NCBI RefSeq assembly: GCF_003207815.1
Contig: NZ_NKTX01000015.1
Location: 1 to 59,971, forward strand
Length of the DNA stretch: 59,971 nt
Reading direction: 5' to 3'
Source: Komagataeibacter oboediens
GTDB lineage: Bacteria > Pseudomonadota > Alphaproteobacteria > Acetobacterales > Acetobacteraceae
The position numbers and the translations under genes are program-made. How positions within the stretch are numbered: position 1 is the stretch's first letter; each line of letters starts with the position of its first letter. This document shows positions 21,361-29,767 of the stretch, piece by piece. The notes under the pieces were generated by a model. It was not told where the DNA came from. It was given only the letters and a program-made list of their open reading frames with translations, and did not search any database.

Positions 21361-21441
21361 AGAAGTTTCTGGGTGTCGCCTTTTTTTTAAAAAGGCGGCG
21401 TTCCTTAAAGCGTTTTGCAAAAAGCTTCGCCAGAAACTTCT
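21361..21441. repeat. Intact dispersed repeat: 12-bp terminal inverted repeats enclosing two hairpins
   Basis: AGAAGTTTCTGG (21361-21372) and CCAGAAACTTCT (21430-21441) are perfect inverted repeats. Between them lie a GTCGCC-T-run-A-run-GGCGGC hairpin and a smaller AAGC-TTTTGCAAAA-GCTT hairpin. The 81-base unit can therefore fold as a three-way junction. Its first hairpin has the T-run/A-run look of a bidirectional terminator and it sits 14 bases past lpdA. Diverged copies recur at other 3' gene ends in this window. Confidence 0.8.
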
Positions 21442-21453
21442 GGCTATCTGGCA

Positions 21454-21497
21454 GGCAGGGGATAACCGCCCTGATCGTGCGGTTGTGATCCCCTGCC
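21454..21497. other. Strong hairpin upstream of lipA
   Basis: GGCAGGGGAT (21454-21463) pairs perfectly with ATCCCCTGCC (21488-21497). Inside it AACCGC (21464-21469) pairs with GCGGTT (21479-21484), leaving a GTG bulge and a 9-base loop. No U-run follows. It could be a terminator remnant, an operator or a structured leader. Confidence 0.5.
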
Positions 21498-21519
21498 GGG
21501 ACGAAGGCGGCAAGAACGC

Positions 21520-21546
21520 TTGACGTGGTGGGGCAGGCGTTACACT
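21520..21546 (+). promoter_or_regulatory. Possible sigma-70 promoter for lipA
   Basis: TTGACG at 21520-21525 and TACACT at 21541-21546 resemble -35 and -10 boxes. The 15-base spacer is shorter than the optimal 17. They lie 37 bases before the lipA ATG. Confidence 0.3.
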
Positions 21547-21582
21547 TCTGATTATCTGCCTGTTTACGGGAATTTTTGCGTC

Positions 21583-22575
21583 ATGTCCGTGCGTTTGATG
21601 ATCGATCACCGGAAGAAAGGGGAGGCCGCACAGCGGCACCCGGAAAAGGCACACCGGCCCGACAACCCCATCGCGCGCAAGCCCGACTGGATCCGCGTGC
21701 GTGCGCCCAACCATCCCACCTATCACGAAACGCGCAAGCTCATGCGCGACAACAAGCTGGTGACGGTGTGCGAGGAAGCGGCATGCCCCAACATTGGTGA
21801 ATGCTGGTCCCAGCGTCACGCCACCATGATGATCATGGGTGAAATCTGCACCCGCGCGTGTGCATTCTGCAATGTCACCACGGGCCTGCCCCATGCGCTG
21901 GATGCTGACGAACCCGAACGCGTGGCAGACGCTGTGGCGAAGCTGGGCCTGCGTCATGTTGTCATAACATCGGTGGACCGTGACGACCTGCCCGATGGTG
22001 GGGCCCACCACTTCGCGCGCGTGATCGGGGCCATACGGGCGGCGGCGCCTGACACCACCATCGAAATCCTGACCCCAGATTTCCTGCGCAAGCCGGGTAG
22101 CCTGGAGGTCGTGGTCCGCGCCCGGCCTGATGTGTTTAACCATAATCTGGAAACCGTGCCCCGGCTGTATCCCTCCATCCGGCCCGGCGCGCGGTATTAC
22201 CAGTCGATGCGCCTGCTGGATGACGTGAAACGGATGGACCCGTCCATCTTCACAAAATCGGGACTGATGCTGGGACTGGGGGAAGAACGGCCCGAAATAC
22301 TTCAGGTCATGGATGATCTGCGGATTGCGGACGTTGATTTCATCACACTGGGGCAATATCTCCAACCAACAGTGAAGCATGCTGCGGTGGCCCGGTTTGT
22401 CACGCCCGAGGAATTCGCCGATTATGCGGGCATGGCCCGTGTGAAGGGGTTCCTGCAGGTCAGTTCCTCGCCACTGACCCGGTCGTCGTACCATGCGGAC
22501 TCTGATTTTGCGGAATTGCGCGCCGCACGTGAACAACGCCTGCGGACAGAACGTGGCGCAACGGAGATGAAGTGA
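21583..22575 (+). CDS. lipA: Lipoyl synthase
   Basis: LipA is a radical-SAM iron-sulfur enzyme that inserts two sulfurs into octanoyl groups on lipoyl domains, including those of PdhB and PdhC encoded just upstream. The 330-residue protein shows the auxiliary-cluster cysteines [12 protein letters not shown], the radical-SAM motif [10 protein letters not shown], and the C-terminal RSSYHAD. I start at 21583 ([14 protein letters not shown]); 21598 is an in-frame alternative. Its TGA overlaps the next ATG (TGATG), coupling it to the COQ10-like gene. Confidence 0.96.
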   Translation: MSVRLMIDHRKKGEAAQRHPEKAHRPDNPIARKPDWIRVRAPNHPTYHETRKLMRDNKLVTVCEEAACPNIGECWSQRHATMMIMGEICTRACAFCNVTTGLPHALDADEPERVADAVAKLGLRHVVITSVDRDDLPDGGAHHFARVIGAIRAAAPDTTIEILTPDFLRKPGSLEVVVRARPDVFNHNLETVPRLYPSIRPGARYYQSMRLLDDVKRMDPSIFTKSGLMLGLGEERPEILQVMDDLRIADVDFITLGQYLQPTVKHAAVARFVTPEEFADYAGMARVKGFLQVSSSPLTRSSYHADSDFAELRAAREQRLRTERGATEMK

Positions 22576-23063
22576 TGCCCACCCATGCCGAACGTCGGCT
22601 TATTGCCTATTCCCCCAGCCAGCTTTTTGACCTGGTGGCCGACGTCGGGAAATACCCCCAGTTCCTGCCGTGGTGCACGGGTGCGCGGGTGCGCACCCGC
22701 ACGGCGACCGAACTGGTGGCCGACCTGACCATTGGCTTTGGTCCCTTCCGGGAAACCTTTACCAGCCGCGTGCTGCTGGAAGCGCCCGATACCATTCGCG
22801 TCAGTTATGAAAAAGGTCCGTTCCGTTACCTGAACAACGTATGGACCTTCACGCCGGAACCGCGCGGCTGCCTGGTCGATTTCTTCGTGGACTTCGAATT
22901 CCGTTCCCGCCTGCTGCAGGCGGCCATTGGCGTGGTGTTCAACGAGGCCGTGCGGCTTATGGTGTCTGCCTTCATCCGCCGGGCGCGTGACATTTACGGG
23001 CCGCCACCCGCGGTTGCCGCGCCGGGGCAGCCCGTTGGCCCGGCCAAGGCCGGCAATGCCTGA
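22575..23063 (+). CDS. COQ10/RatA-like START-domain protein
   Basis: This 162-residue cytoplasmic protein belongs to the polyketide cyclase/START family (COQ10, RatA). Evidence is RLIAYSPSQLFDLVADVGKY, then PQFLPWCTGARV, and VDFEFRSRLLQAAIGVVFNE near the C-terminus. Relatives in alphaproteobacteria are thought to bind ubiquinone and support respiration; the RatA toxin label comes from the E. coli homologue and is not supported here because there is no paired antitoxin gene. The start overlaps the lipA stop, so the two are co-translated. Confidence 0.88.
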   Translation: MPTHAERRLIAYSPSQLFDLVADVGKYPQFLPWCTGARVRTRTATELVADLTIGFGPFRETFTSRVLLEAPDTIRVSYEKGPFRYLNNVWTFTPEPRGCLVDFFVDFEFRSRLLQAAIGVVFNEAVRLMVSAFIRRARDIYGPPPAVAAPGQPVGPAKAGNA

Positions 23064-23102
23064 CGCCCCTCCTTCGTAAAACCGGACAGGGAAAGACCGA
23101 TT

Positions 23103-23396
23103 ATGAAAACCATTCTGACCGCCATGGCGGGGGGTGTGCTGCTGTGCATGGTGCAGCCTGCGTCTGCAGCACCCGCATCGCATCACCACGCACGCAGCGA
23201 CTCCGTCGCCGCCAGTGACGCGGAAACCGCCGACCTGAACAACCAGAGCCTGCAGAAGGCCCGGGCTTCGCTCAAGCAGCCTGCAGCCCCGGAAACGGCA
23301 GCCGCTCCCGGACAGCCGGTGCAGGCAGCCGGAACCGGCCAGACCGCGCCCGCCATCCGCGTGCCCGAAACCGGCAGCACGGTTGCCGGGTACTAG
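23103..23396 (+). CDS. Small exported protein of unknown function
   Basis: This 97-residue protein has a clear signal peptide (MKTILTAMAGGVLLCMVQPA, cleavage near ASAAP). A mature part rich in Ala, Pro, Gln and Ser follows, with no cysteine and no recognisable domain. It is probably a periplasmic, low-complexity lineage-specific protein. It starts 39 bases after the COQ10-like gene on the same strand and is followed by a dispersed repeat. I do not recognise a family. Confidence 0.6.
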   Translation: MKTILTAMAGGVLLCMVQPASAAPASHHHARSDSVAASDAETADLNNQSLQKARASLKQPAAPETAAAPGQPVQAAGTGQTAPAIRVPETGSTVAGY

Positions 23397-23439
23397 GGGG
23401 CGATTTCACAACCCCACCCGCACGGCAGATTGGACATAA

Positions 23440-23522
23440 ACAGAAGGTTCTGGTGACGCTTTTTTCACAAAGCGTCAGGGAGCCCTGCCTTTTTTGAAAA
23501 ATGGCGGCCCCGGAAACTTTTA
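23440..23522. repeat. Dispersed hairpin repeat, inverted orientation
   Basis: TGACGCTTT (23454-23462) and AAAGCGTCA (23469-23477) form a perfect 9-bp hairpin. A second GCC-type hairpin (CTGCCTTTTTTGAAAAATGGC) follows. Outer arms AGAAGGTTCTGG and CCGGAAACTTTT are diverged inverted repeats. Relative to the 21361 copy the small hairpin comes first, so this copy is inverted. It lies between converging genes. Confidence 0.65.
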
Positions 23523-23563
23523 TGTCTATCAGGGTATTGTTCTAAAAAATCCCGGCAGGCGGC

Positions 23564-24067
23564 TTATTCCGCCGCCAGCCGCCCTGCATGATCCAGCAGC
23601 AGGGCCAGCGCCGTACGGACCGCCTGCGTGCGTACGTCCCACCGTTCGCCCGAGAAGATGTGCGATACCATGTCTACCGTACCGCTGGTGGCCACCGCGA
23701 ACCAGACCAGCCCGACCGGCTTGTCGCGGGTTGCCCCCCCTGGGCCTGCAATGCCGGTAATGGCGACGGACAGATTGGCATCGGGCGCATGGGCCAGCGC
23801 GCCCTGTGCCATGGCGGCGGCAACTTCGCGGCTGACGGCGCCGTACTGCTCCAGCAGTTTCGCAGGCACTCCCAGCGCATGGGTCTTCATGCTGTTGGAA
23901 TAGGTGACAAACCCGCCCGCCACGACATCCGACGACCCGGCTGCTTCGGTCAGGGCCGCAGCCAGCAGGCCGCCGGTGCAGCTTTCCGCCGTGACGATCC
24001 GGCACCCGGCCGAACGGAAGCGGGCCAGCGCGTCGGGCATGTGGGCAAGGAATGTATCAGGTAGCAT
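23564..24067 (-). CDS. pncC: Nicotinamide-nucleotide amidohydrolase (CinA C-terminal family)
   Basis: PncC deamidates nicotinamide mononucleotide to nicotinic acid mononucleotide in NAD recycling. The 167-residue protein is the single CinA C-terminal domain without the N-terminal MoCF-like domain. Signatures are VTAESCTGGLLAAALTEAAG, GGFVTYSNSMKTHALGV, AITGIAGPGGATRDKPVGLV and FSGERWDVRTQAV. It is followed on the other strand by a repeat element and lies 31 bases downstream of pgpA on the same strand. Confidence 0.92.
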   Translation of the reverse strand: MLPDTFLAHMPDALARFRSAGCRIVTAESCTGGLLAAALTEAAGSSDVVAGGFVTYSNSMKTHALGVPAKLLEQYGAVSREVAAAMAQGALAHAPDANLSVAITGIAGPGGATRDKPVGLVWFAVATSGTVDMVSHIFSGERWDVRTQAVRTALALLLDHAGRLAAE

Positions 24068-24098
24068 CGGGTATGGTCTCCTTTCCCGTCCTAACGCA

Positions 24099-24563
24099 TC
24101 AGGCGAGGAAACGGATGCCTGTCAGGATGACGCCCGCCATGATCCCGGCCACGATGTCGTCGCCCATGATTCCGATGGCGTCGTGCCTGCGGTCGAACCA
24201 GCCCACCGGGCCGGGCTTGGTAATGTCAAACAGGCGGAACAGGGCGAAGGCCAGCAGAAGCCACAGCACATCCGCCCAGCGCAGGGCCGAAAGCGGCAGG
24301 GGGGCCAGCGGGAACATGGCCAGCCACATGCCCGCGACCTCATCAATCACGATCCAGCCGTGGTCCTCCCCGCCGGAGGCCAGCTCCGTCGCGCGGTAGC
24401 CCACCGCCGTGCACACCAGCACCGCCAGCGCCATCCATATCCAGTGTCCCAGCAGCGGTACCCCCACGATCAGAGCTGCGAACGACCCCACGGTGCCCGG
24501 CGCACGCGGGGCGAAGCCCGTGCCGCCAAAACTGGCGATCAGGTGGGACAGGGGGCGCGCCAT
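24099..24563 (-). CDS. pgpA: Phosphatidylglycerophosphatase A
   Basis: PgpA removes phosphate from phosphatidylglycerophosphate to make phosphatidylglycerol in the inner membrane. The 154-residue protein has several membrane segments and the family motifs GGTGFAPRAPGTVGS, IDEVAGMWLA and FDITKPGPVGWFDRRHDAIG followed by IMGDDIVAG. Its ATG overlaps the stop of the lytic transglycosylase (TGATG). It is third in the minus-strand run terC, transglycosylase, pgpA. Its product is the substrate for a cardiolipin synthase like that at 35.7 kb. Confidence 0.95.
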   Translation of the reverse strand: MARPLSHLIASFGGTGFAPRAPGTVGSFAALIVGVPLLGHWIWMALAVLVCTAVGYRATELASGGEDHGWIVIDEVAGMWLAMFPLAPLPLSALRWADVLWLLLAFALFRLFDITKPGPVGWFDRRHDAIGIMGDDIVAGIMAGVILTGIRFLA

Positions 24564-26539
24564 CAACCGTGACCCGCCGCCGGGTCGGTTGCCTGGTAAA
24601 TGGCCATGTTCTCCTCCACCCGTTCAACGTAGTTGCGTGTCTCCCCGAAGGGGATGCTCTCGATCCAGTCCAGCATGGCGTCCGGCTGTGGCGTGTCGCG
24701 CGCGGGATTGCCCAGTGTCACAAGCCAGCCATCCGTGCGGTGCGGTCCGGCGTTGTAGGCGGCGGCCACGTAAGGCACCGCGCCCCCCATGCGCTGCGCG
24801 ATGTCAGACAGGTAGGCCGCCCCCAGCCGCATGTTCAGTTGTGGGTCGGTCAGGCTGGCTGCGCTGACATTCACGTTCAGCCCGGCCTTGCGCGCCACCT
24901 CGCGCGCGGTGGGTACCAGAAGCTGCATCAGCCCCACCGCATGGGCGGGGCTGACCACGCCCGCGTCAAACCCGCTTTCCTGCCGCGCCACCGCCAGTTC
25001 CACATCGGCAGGCAGGGTGGATGTCGGCGGGCTGTAGACGCGCGGCCAGCCTTCATGAACCAGCGTCAGCCCGTCCTTTCCGGCCAGTCGGGCCACCATC
25101 ACGGCGGCATCGGGAATGCCAAGGCGGGTCGCCATGCGCGCGGCCAGAACGTGTTTCATCGGGCCGGTATCCTGTGCATCCAGCGCCAGGATAAAGTCAC
25201 GGGCATGGTGCCGGTCGCCCCACGCGACCAGTATTTCGGCGGCGCGCGCCAGGTCGCTCGTGTCGAAATGCACCGAATCGGATATGCTGGGTGCAGGTTC
25301 GCGTTCGCGCAGCAGGAAGCTGCGGATCTGCTGTCCCGCCTGGTTGGGCGCCACCAACTGGTTCATGCGGTCGCCCGCCAGCCGTTCAATGGCCATCTGC
25401 CCATAAAACGTGTTGGCCAGTGCCGCGGCCTGCTGCCACTGCGCCTTCGCCGCCCCGTGCCGCCCCTGCGCCCACAGGGCGCGCCCCGTCCAGTACAGGC
25501 CGCGACTGCGGGTAATGACGGGCACGGCCTGCGCCAGTGGCGTGAAATCGGCCAGTGCGTGGTCCGCGTCATGCAGGTATTCCAGCCGGATCCATCCGGT
25601 CAGGAACAGCGCGTCATAATGGGTGGCCGACCCGATATCGGCACTGTCATTGGCCATGAACAGTGCATCATCCGTGCGGTGCGCCAGCAGCAGGTCGCGG
25701 GCCATGGCGTCGCGTTCGCGCCAGAATACGGCAGCGACCGCCGGGGTCTGCTGCTTTTCCGTCTCCACCCCCCGTTCGTGCCACAGGGCCAGTGCCTCAT
25801 CCAGCCGCTGGGCATGGTGCAGCCAGCGCAGGCGGTCCAGCACCAGCGCGCCATCGGCCTGCTGTTCTGGCGGCAGGGCGGCCAGCGTGTCCTCGGCACG
25901 GGGGTCATTGCGGCGGAAGGCAAGGCGGGCGCGGGCGACAGGCTGCTGTATGGTGTCCAGCATGACGACCTGCCGTGTCGCCGCATCGATCCGGCCCGCG
26001 CGTTCCTGCCGGTCGAATCGCAGCCAGTGGTCCTGTGGTGTCAGCACGGGGCCGAAGGTGGACAGCATGGCCTGCGTTTCGCCCTGCGTGTCGGCGCGGT
26101 TGACCCATGCGACGCGGGCCCAGCTGTCGAGTGCGGCGGGAGGCGGGGCCGCATGCGCGCAGCGCTGGAGGGCGTGCACGTCCGTCAGTTGCAGGCGGCT
26201 GCATAATGCGCCGGCAACCGCGTCATCGGGTTCGGCCGCCAGTGCCTGCTGGAACTGCGCCAGCATGAGCGGCCGCAGCGGCCATGACGGGTTTTCGGTC
26301 AGGAAGGTGGCGTATTCCTCCGCCGTGCCACTGGCCGACAGCAGGCGCAGGTACACCAGCAGCTTTGCAGCGACGGGATCATCATCGGCATTGCCGGTCG
26401 CGGCCTGTCCCGGCGTGGGCCAGCCGCCCTGCGGCCCGGCGGGCGCCGGGGCTGCATGCAGCGGGGCAGGGGCCAGCAGCGTCAGCCCCGCTGCAAGGCC
26501 CAGCCCCGCCAGAGGGGCGCGACTGGCGCCGCGCGGCAT
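24563..26539 (-). CDS. Soluble lytic murein transglycosylase (SLT domain)
   Basis: This 658-residue periplasmic enzyme should cleave peptidoglycan glycan strands with anhydro-sugar formation. A signal peptide (MPRGASRAPLAGLGLAAGLT, cleavage after LHAAP) precedes a long all-helical superhelix as in Slt70. The C-terminal catalytic SLT domain has the Glu in ARQESGFDAGVVSPAHA, then GLMQLLVPTAREVA and YVAAAYNAGPHR. I start at 26539, which overlaps the terC stop (TAATG); the frame is open to 26632 but lies inside terC. It is translationally coupled to both neighbours. Confidence 0.9.
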   Translation of the reverse strand: MPRGASRAPLAGLGLAAGLTLLAPAPLHAAPAPAGPQGGWPTPGQAATGNADDDPVAAKLLVYLRLLSASGTAEEYATFLTENPSWPLRPLMLAQFQQALAAEPDDAVAGALCSRLQLTDVHALQRCAHAAPPPAALDSWARVAWVNRADTQGETQAMLSTFGPVLTPQDHWLRFDRQERAGRIDAATRQVVMLDTIQQPVARARLAFRRNDPRAEDTLAALPPEQQADGALVLDRLRWLHHAQRLDEALALWHERGVETEKQQTPAVAAVFWRERDAMARDLLLAHRTDDALFMANDSADIGSATHYDALFLTGWIRLEYLHDADHALADFTPLAQAVPVITRSRGLYWTGRALWAQGRHGAAKAQWQQAAALANTFYGQMAIERLAGDRMNQLVAPNQAGQQIRSFLLREREPAPSISDSVHFDTSDLARAAEILVAWGDRHHARDFILALDAQDTGPMKHVLAARMATRLGIPDAAVMVARLAGKDGLTLVHEGWPRVYSPPTSTLPADVELAVARQESGFDAGVVSPAHAVGLMQLLVPTAREVARKAGLNVNVSAASLTDPQLNMRLGAAYLSDIAQRMGGAVPYVAAAYNAGPHRTDGWLVTLGNPARDTPQPDAMLDWIESIPFGETRNYVERVEENMAIYQATDPAAGHG

Positions 26540-27144
26540 TACGCGGCTCCCCCCACATGGGTCCAGACCTCGCCCCCGCCCTTGACGATCAGTTCGATCG
26601 CCACCGCCAGCACCACCAGCAGCCCGACCCACGAAATCCAGCGATAGCGTTCCAGCAGGCGGGCGATCAGCGATGCCGCCACCGCCATCAGCACCACAGA
26701 GATGACCAGCCCCGCAACCAGCACGCCCATGTGCTCGCCCGCGGCACCTGCCACCGCCAGCACGTTATCAAGACTCATGGACAGGTCGGCCACGATGATG
26801 CGGATGATGGCGTTGCGCAGCGACGCGGGGGCAGGGGTGCCACCCTCCACATGGGCGTCGCCGCGCATCTCACGGTACATGCGCCAGCACACCCACAGCA
26901 GCAGCAGCCCGCCCGCCAGCGTGAGCCCGATGATGGCCAGCAGCCTGACCGCCACCAGCGCCAGGCAGATCCGTATGACCGCTGCCCCCAGCACGCCACA
27001 CAGTATGGCGATTCGGCGTGAGGCATGCGGCAGGTTGCGCACCGCCATGCCCACCACGATGGCGTTGTCGCCCGCCAGGGTCACGTCGATCAGGACAACC
27101 TGCGCCAGCGCGTAAAGGGATGAGGGGGAAAAAATGGCAGACAT
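26539..27144 (-). CDS. TerC-family integral membrane protein (YjbE type)
   Basis: This 201-residue inner-membrane protein has about seven hydrophobic segments. It carries the family's acidic intramembrane motifs DVTLAGDNAIVVGMAVRNL and ADLSMSLDNVLAVAGAAG. Relatives are implicated in metal (manganese or tellurium-related) homeostasis; the substrate cannot be read from sequence. Start at ATG 27144, with an in-frame TTG 6 bases earlier. It leads the run with the transglycosylase and pgpA. I looked for a yybP-ykoY manganese riboswitch upstream and did not see its core motifs. Confidence 0.88.
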   Translation of the reverse strand: MSAIFSPSSLYALAQVVLIDVTLAGDNAIVVGMAVRNLPHASRRIAILCGVLGAAVIRICLALVAVRLLAIIGLTLAGGLLLLWVCWRMYREMRGDAHVEGGTPAPASLRNAIIRIIVADLSMSLDNVLAVAGAAGEHMGVLVAGLVISVVLMAVAASLIARLLERYRWISWVGLLVVLAVAIELIVKGGGEVWTHVGGAA

Positions 27145-27512
27145 GGGCAAGATACGTTCCTGGGGGAGAGGGCCGCGGCAGACAGGTCCCGGGTTTCACA
27201 ATCGCTTTATGCCGTTCGCTGCCCGCATCATGCAAACACACCCGCTTCGGCGCGTAATATATGCCACGTTATGAATCGCACGTGAATATACCGGGCGGTT
27301 CAGGAAACGGGCCGGGCGGCCCGGTCGGACCCCACGGAATGGAATCCGGCGGATATGACGGGGCCGGGGCGCGGCGGATGGGGGCAAAAAATCCCCCGGA
27401 GCGGGCCGTCTCGCGTTTTCGCCTGCCTTTGAGGGAGACGCACGCGGCAGAATTGGTTAGGAAGACCGCCTGATCGTGTCCTGTCCGTATGCAGCAAAGG
27501 AAGCCCGAGAAC
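27145..27512. other. Divergent intergenic region between terC and purB
   Basis: This 368-base gap is very GC-rich from 27280 to 27400. It contains short self-complementary stretches (GGGCCGGGCGGCCCGG near 27310, and GGGGG-CAAAAAAT-CCCCC near 27380). Promoters for purB and terC should lie here. I see no gene and no riboswitch. Confidence 0.45.
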
Positions 27513-28865
27513 ATGGTACCGCGCTATACCCGACCCGTAATGGCCGCCATCTGGTCGCCCGAAAACCGTTACCGCATCTGGTTCGAGATCGAGGCCCTGG
27601 CCTGTGAGGCAATGGCGGAATATGGCGCGATCCCGAAGGATGCCGCCCGGACCATCCGCACGAAGGGCGACGCCGCCATGGCCGCCTTTTCGCAGGCGGA
27701 CCTTGACCGCATTGATGAAATCGAGGCCGAAACCCGCCACGACGTGATCGCGTTCCTGACGTGGCTGGCGGAAAAGGTCGGTCCCGACAGCCGCTTCGTG
27801 CATCTGGGCATGACGTCGTCCGACGTGCTGGATACCTGCCTGTCGGTGCAGATGGTGCAGGCCACCGACCTGCTGCTGCAGGACATGGACGCCGTGCTGG
27901 CGGCGCTGAAGAAGCAGGCGTTCGACCACAAATACACCCTGACCATCGGGCGCAGCCACGCAATCCACGCCGAACCGACGTCGTTCGGCCTGAAGATCGC
28001 GGGACATTATGCCGAGTTTGCCCGCAACCGTGAGCGCCTGCTGCGCGCACGCGCGGAAATTGCGGTCTGCGCCATTTCCGGCGCGGTGGGTACATATGCC
28101 CATATCGACCCGCGCGTTGAGGAATACGTGGCCGACAGGCTGGGGCTTACGCCCGAAGACGTGTCCACGCAGGTCATCCCGCGCGACCGGCATGCGGCAT
28201 ATTTCTGCGCGCTGGCGGTGATCGCCAGCGGGATCGAGCGTCTGGCCACCGAAGTGCGCCACCTGCAGCGTTCCGAAGTGCGCGAGGCGGAGGAATTCTT
28301 CCACAAGGGGCAGAAAGGCTCGTCGGCCATGCCGCACAAGCGCAACCCGGTGCTGTCGGAAAACCTGACCGGGCTGGCCCGCCTCGTGCGGTCGCACGTC
28401 ATTCCGGCGCTGGAAAACGTGGCGCTGTGGCATGAACGCGACATCAGCCATTCCTCGGTCGAGCGCAACATCTGCCCCGATGGCACGGTCGGGCTGGACT
28501 TCGCGCTCATGCGGCTTGCGGGCATGATGGAAAAGCTGGTGGTCTATCCTGACCAGATGCAGGCCAATATCGACAGCCTTGGCGGCGTGGTGCATTCGGG
28601 CGAGGTGCTGCTGGCACTGGCGCGCGCGGGCATCCTGCGCGAGGATGCGTACCGGATCGTCCAGCGCAACGCCATGGAGACATGGACAAAGCTGGGCCGC
28701 AAGGACGCAAGGACTTTCCGTGAGAACCTGGACGCCGACCCCGAGGTCGCGGGCCGGGTGCCGCCGGAGGTGCTGGACGCGGCAATGGACAGCAATGCCC
28801 ACCTGCGCCAGATCGACCATACCTACAACCGCGTGTTTGGTGAGTCCGGCCCCACGCGGACCTGA
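27513..28865 (+). CDS. purB: Adenylosuccinate lyase
   Basis: PurB performs two beta-eliminations in purine synthesis: SAICAR to AICAR, and adenylosuccinate to AMP. The 450-residue protein has the superfamily signature GSSAMPHKRNPVLSENL, plus TSSDVLDTCLSVQM and GRSHAIHAEPTSFG. I start at ATG 27513 (MVPRYTRPVMAAIWSPENRY), preceded by AAGGA; an in-frame start 24 bases upstream is less like the family. Downstream on the same strand follow the NRDE gene and the purC-purL run, so most inosine-phosphate steps in this window are encoded together. Confidence 0.97.
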   Translation: MVPRYTRPVMAAIWSPENRYRIWFEIEALACEAMAEYGAIPKDAARTIRTKGDAAMAAFSQADLDRIDEIEAETRHDVIAFLTWLAEKVGPDSRFVHLGMTSSDVLDTCLSVQMVQATDLLLQDMDAVLAALKKQAFDHKYTLTIGRSHAIHAEPTSFGLKIAGHYAEFARNRERLLRARAEIAVCAISGAVGTYAHIDPRVEEYVADRLGLTPEDVSTQVIPRDRHAAYFCALAVIASGIERLATEVRHLQRSEVREAEEFFHKGQKGSSAMPHKRNPVLSENLTGLARLVRSHVIPALENVALWHERDISHSSVERNICPDGTVGLDFALMRLAGMMEKLVVYPDQMQANIDSLGGVVHSGEVLLALARAGILREDAYRIVQRNAMETWTKLGRKDARTFRENLDADPEVAGRVPPEVLDAAMDSNAHLRQIDHTYNRVFGESGPTRT

Positions 28866-28891
28866 CGGAAACAACAGCAGGATATCAAGGC

Positions 28892-29635
28892 GTGTGCACT
28901 GTCGTCATTTCCCACGACCCGACCCGGGACTGGCCGCTGCTGCTGGCGGCCAACCGTGATGAACGCCTTGACCGGCCCTGGCTGCCGCCGGGACGGCACT
29001 GGGCGGACCAGCCCGATGTCGTCGGCGGTCAGGACCAGGTGGCTGGCGGGTCGTGGCTGACGCTGAATGACGCGGGCGTTGTCGCGGGCATCATGAACCG
29101 CGTGGGCAGCCTTGGTCCCATGCCGGGCAAGAACTCACGCGGGGCGCTGCCGCTGCTGGCTGGGCGCTTTCCCACCGCGCGCGACGCCGTGGCGCATATC
29201 GCCACGATCGACGCGGGGGCGTGGCGGTCGTTCAACATGATCGTGGCCGATGGGGATGACGCCTTCTTCATCCGCGGCCCCGGTTACGGGCAGCCGCAGG
29301 TCGAATCCCTGCCGCCCGGCGTACACATGGTCGCCACCACCGACCCCGATGACATGGCCATGCCGCGCATCGCCCGGCACCTGCCGCGTTTCCGGGCTGC
29401 AGCCCGCCCGGTCCCGCCGCAGTGGACGGGGTGGACCACGCTGCTGGCCGACCGGTCGCTGCCTGCAGGCAGTGAACTGAACATTCCGCCGCGTTCGGGC
29501 TTCGGCACGTGCAGTTCGTCCGCCATCGGCGTGGCGCGGGACGGGCGGCGGTCATGGTTTTTCGCCGCCGGTGCCCCGGACCGCGTGGGCTACCAGCCCA
29601 TCAATCTGTCCGCACCGGGCACGGGGGCAGGGTAA
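28892..29635 (+). CDS. NRDE/TANGO2-family protein
   Basis: This 247-residue protein starts with GTG followed directly by Cys, giving MCTVVISHDPTRDWPLLLAA and then the eponymous NRDE motif. Further family segments are GGSWLTLNDAGVVAGIMNR and RSGFGTCSSSAIGVARDG. The Cys2 N-terminus is typical of this family and hints at an N-terminal-nucleophile hydrolase fold. The biochemical role is not settled; TANGO2 relatives have been linked to haem or lipid handling. It begins 26 bases after purB and may be co-transcribed with it. Confidence 0.85.
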   Translation: MCTVVISHDPTRDWPLLLAANRDERLDRPWLPPGRHWADQPDVVGGQDQVAGGSWLTLNDAGVVAGIMNRVGSLGPMPGKNSRGALPLLAGRFPTARDAVAHIATIDAGAWRSFNMIVADGDDAFFIRGPGYGQPQVESLPPGVHMVATTDPDDMAMPRIARHLPRFRAAARPVPPQWTGWTTLLADRSLPAGSELNIPPRSGFGTCSSSAIGVARDGRRSWFFAAGAPDRVGYQPINLSAPGTGAG

Positions 29636-29767
29636 ATATGGTATCTTCCCGCCCGGATCGCTGCTATGGCATGCGGACCATTTGGGATCATGCCAGACAA
29701 CAGATCCTGCAGATCAGGGGAGGGGCCGCTCCCGGCCCGTCCCCACAGCGTTATGTGAAGGACGAGT

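Larger units (their letters stand above)
21348..21582. other. lpdA-lipA intergenic region with two structured elements
   Basis: This 235-base gap holds the intact dispersed repeat (21361-21441) and a second strong hairpin (21454-21497). It also holds a candidate promoter for lipA (21520-21546). There is no gene. Confidence 0.6.

Noticed and set aside
22575-23063. RatA toxin of a toxin-antitoxin pair
   Set aside because: The gene belongs to the COQ10/RatA family but no antitoxin gene is adjacent, and coupling to lipA favours a respiratory role.
27145-27300. Manganese (yybP-ykoY) riboswitch upstream of the TerC-family gene
   Set aside because: The family's conserved core segments were not found on the minus strand in this region.
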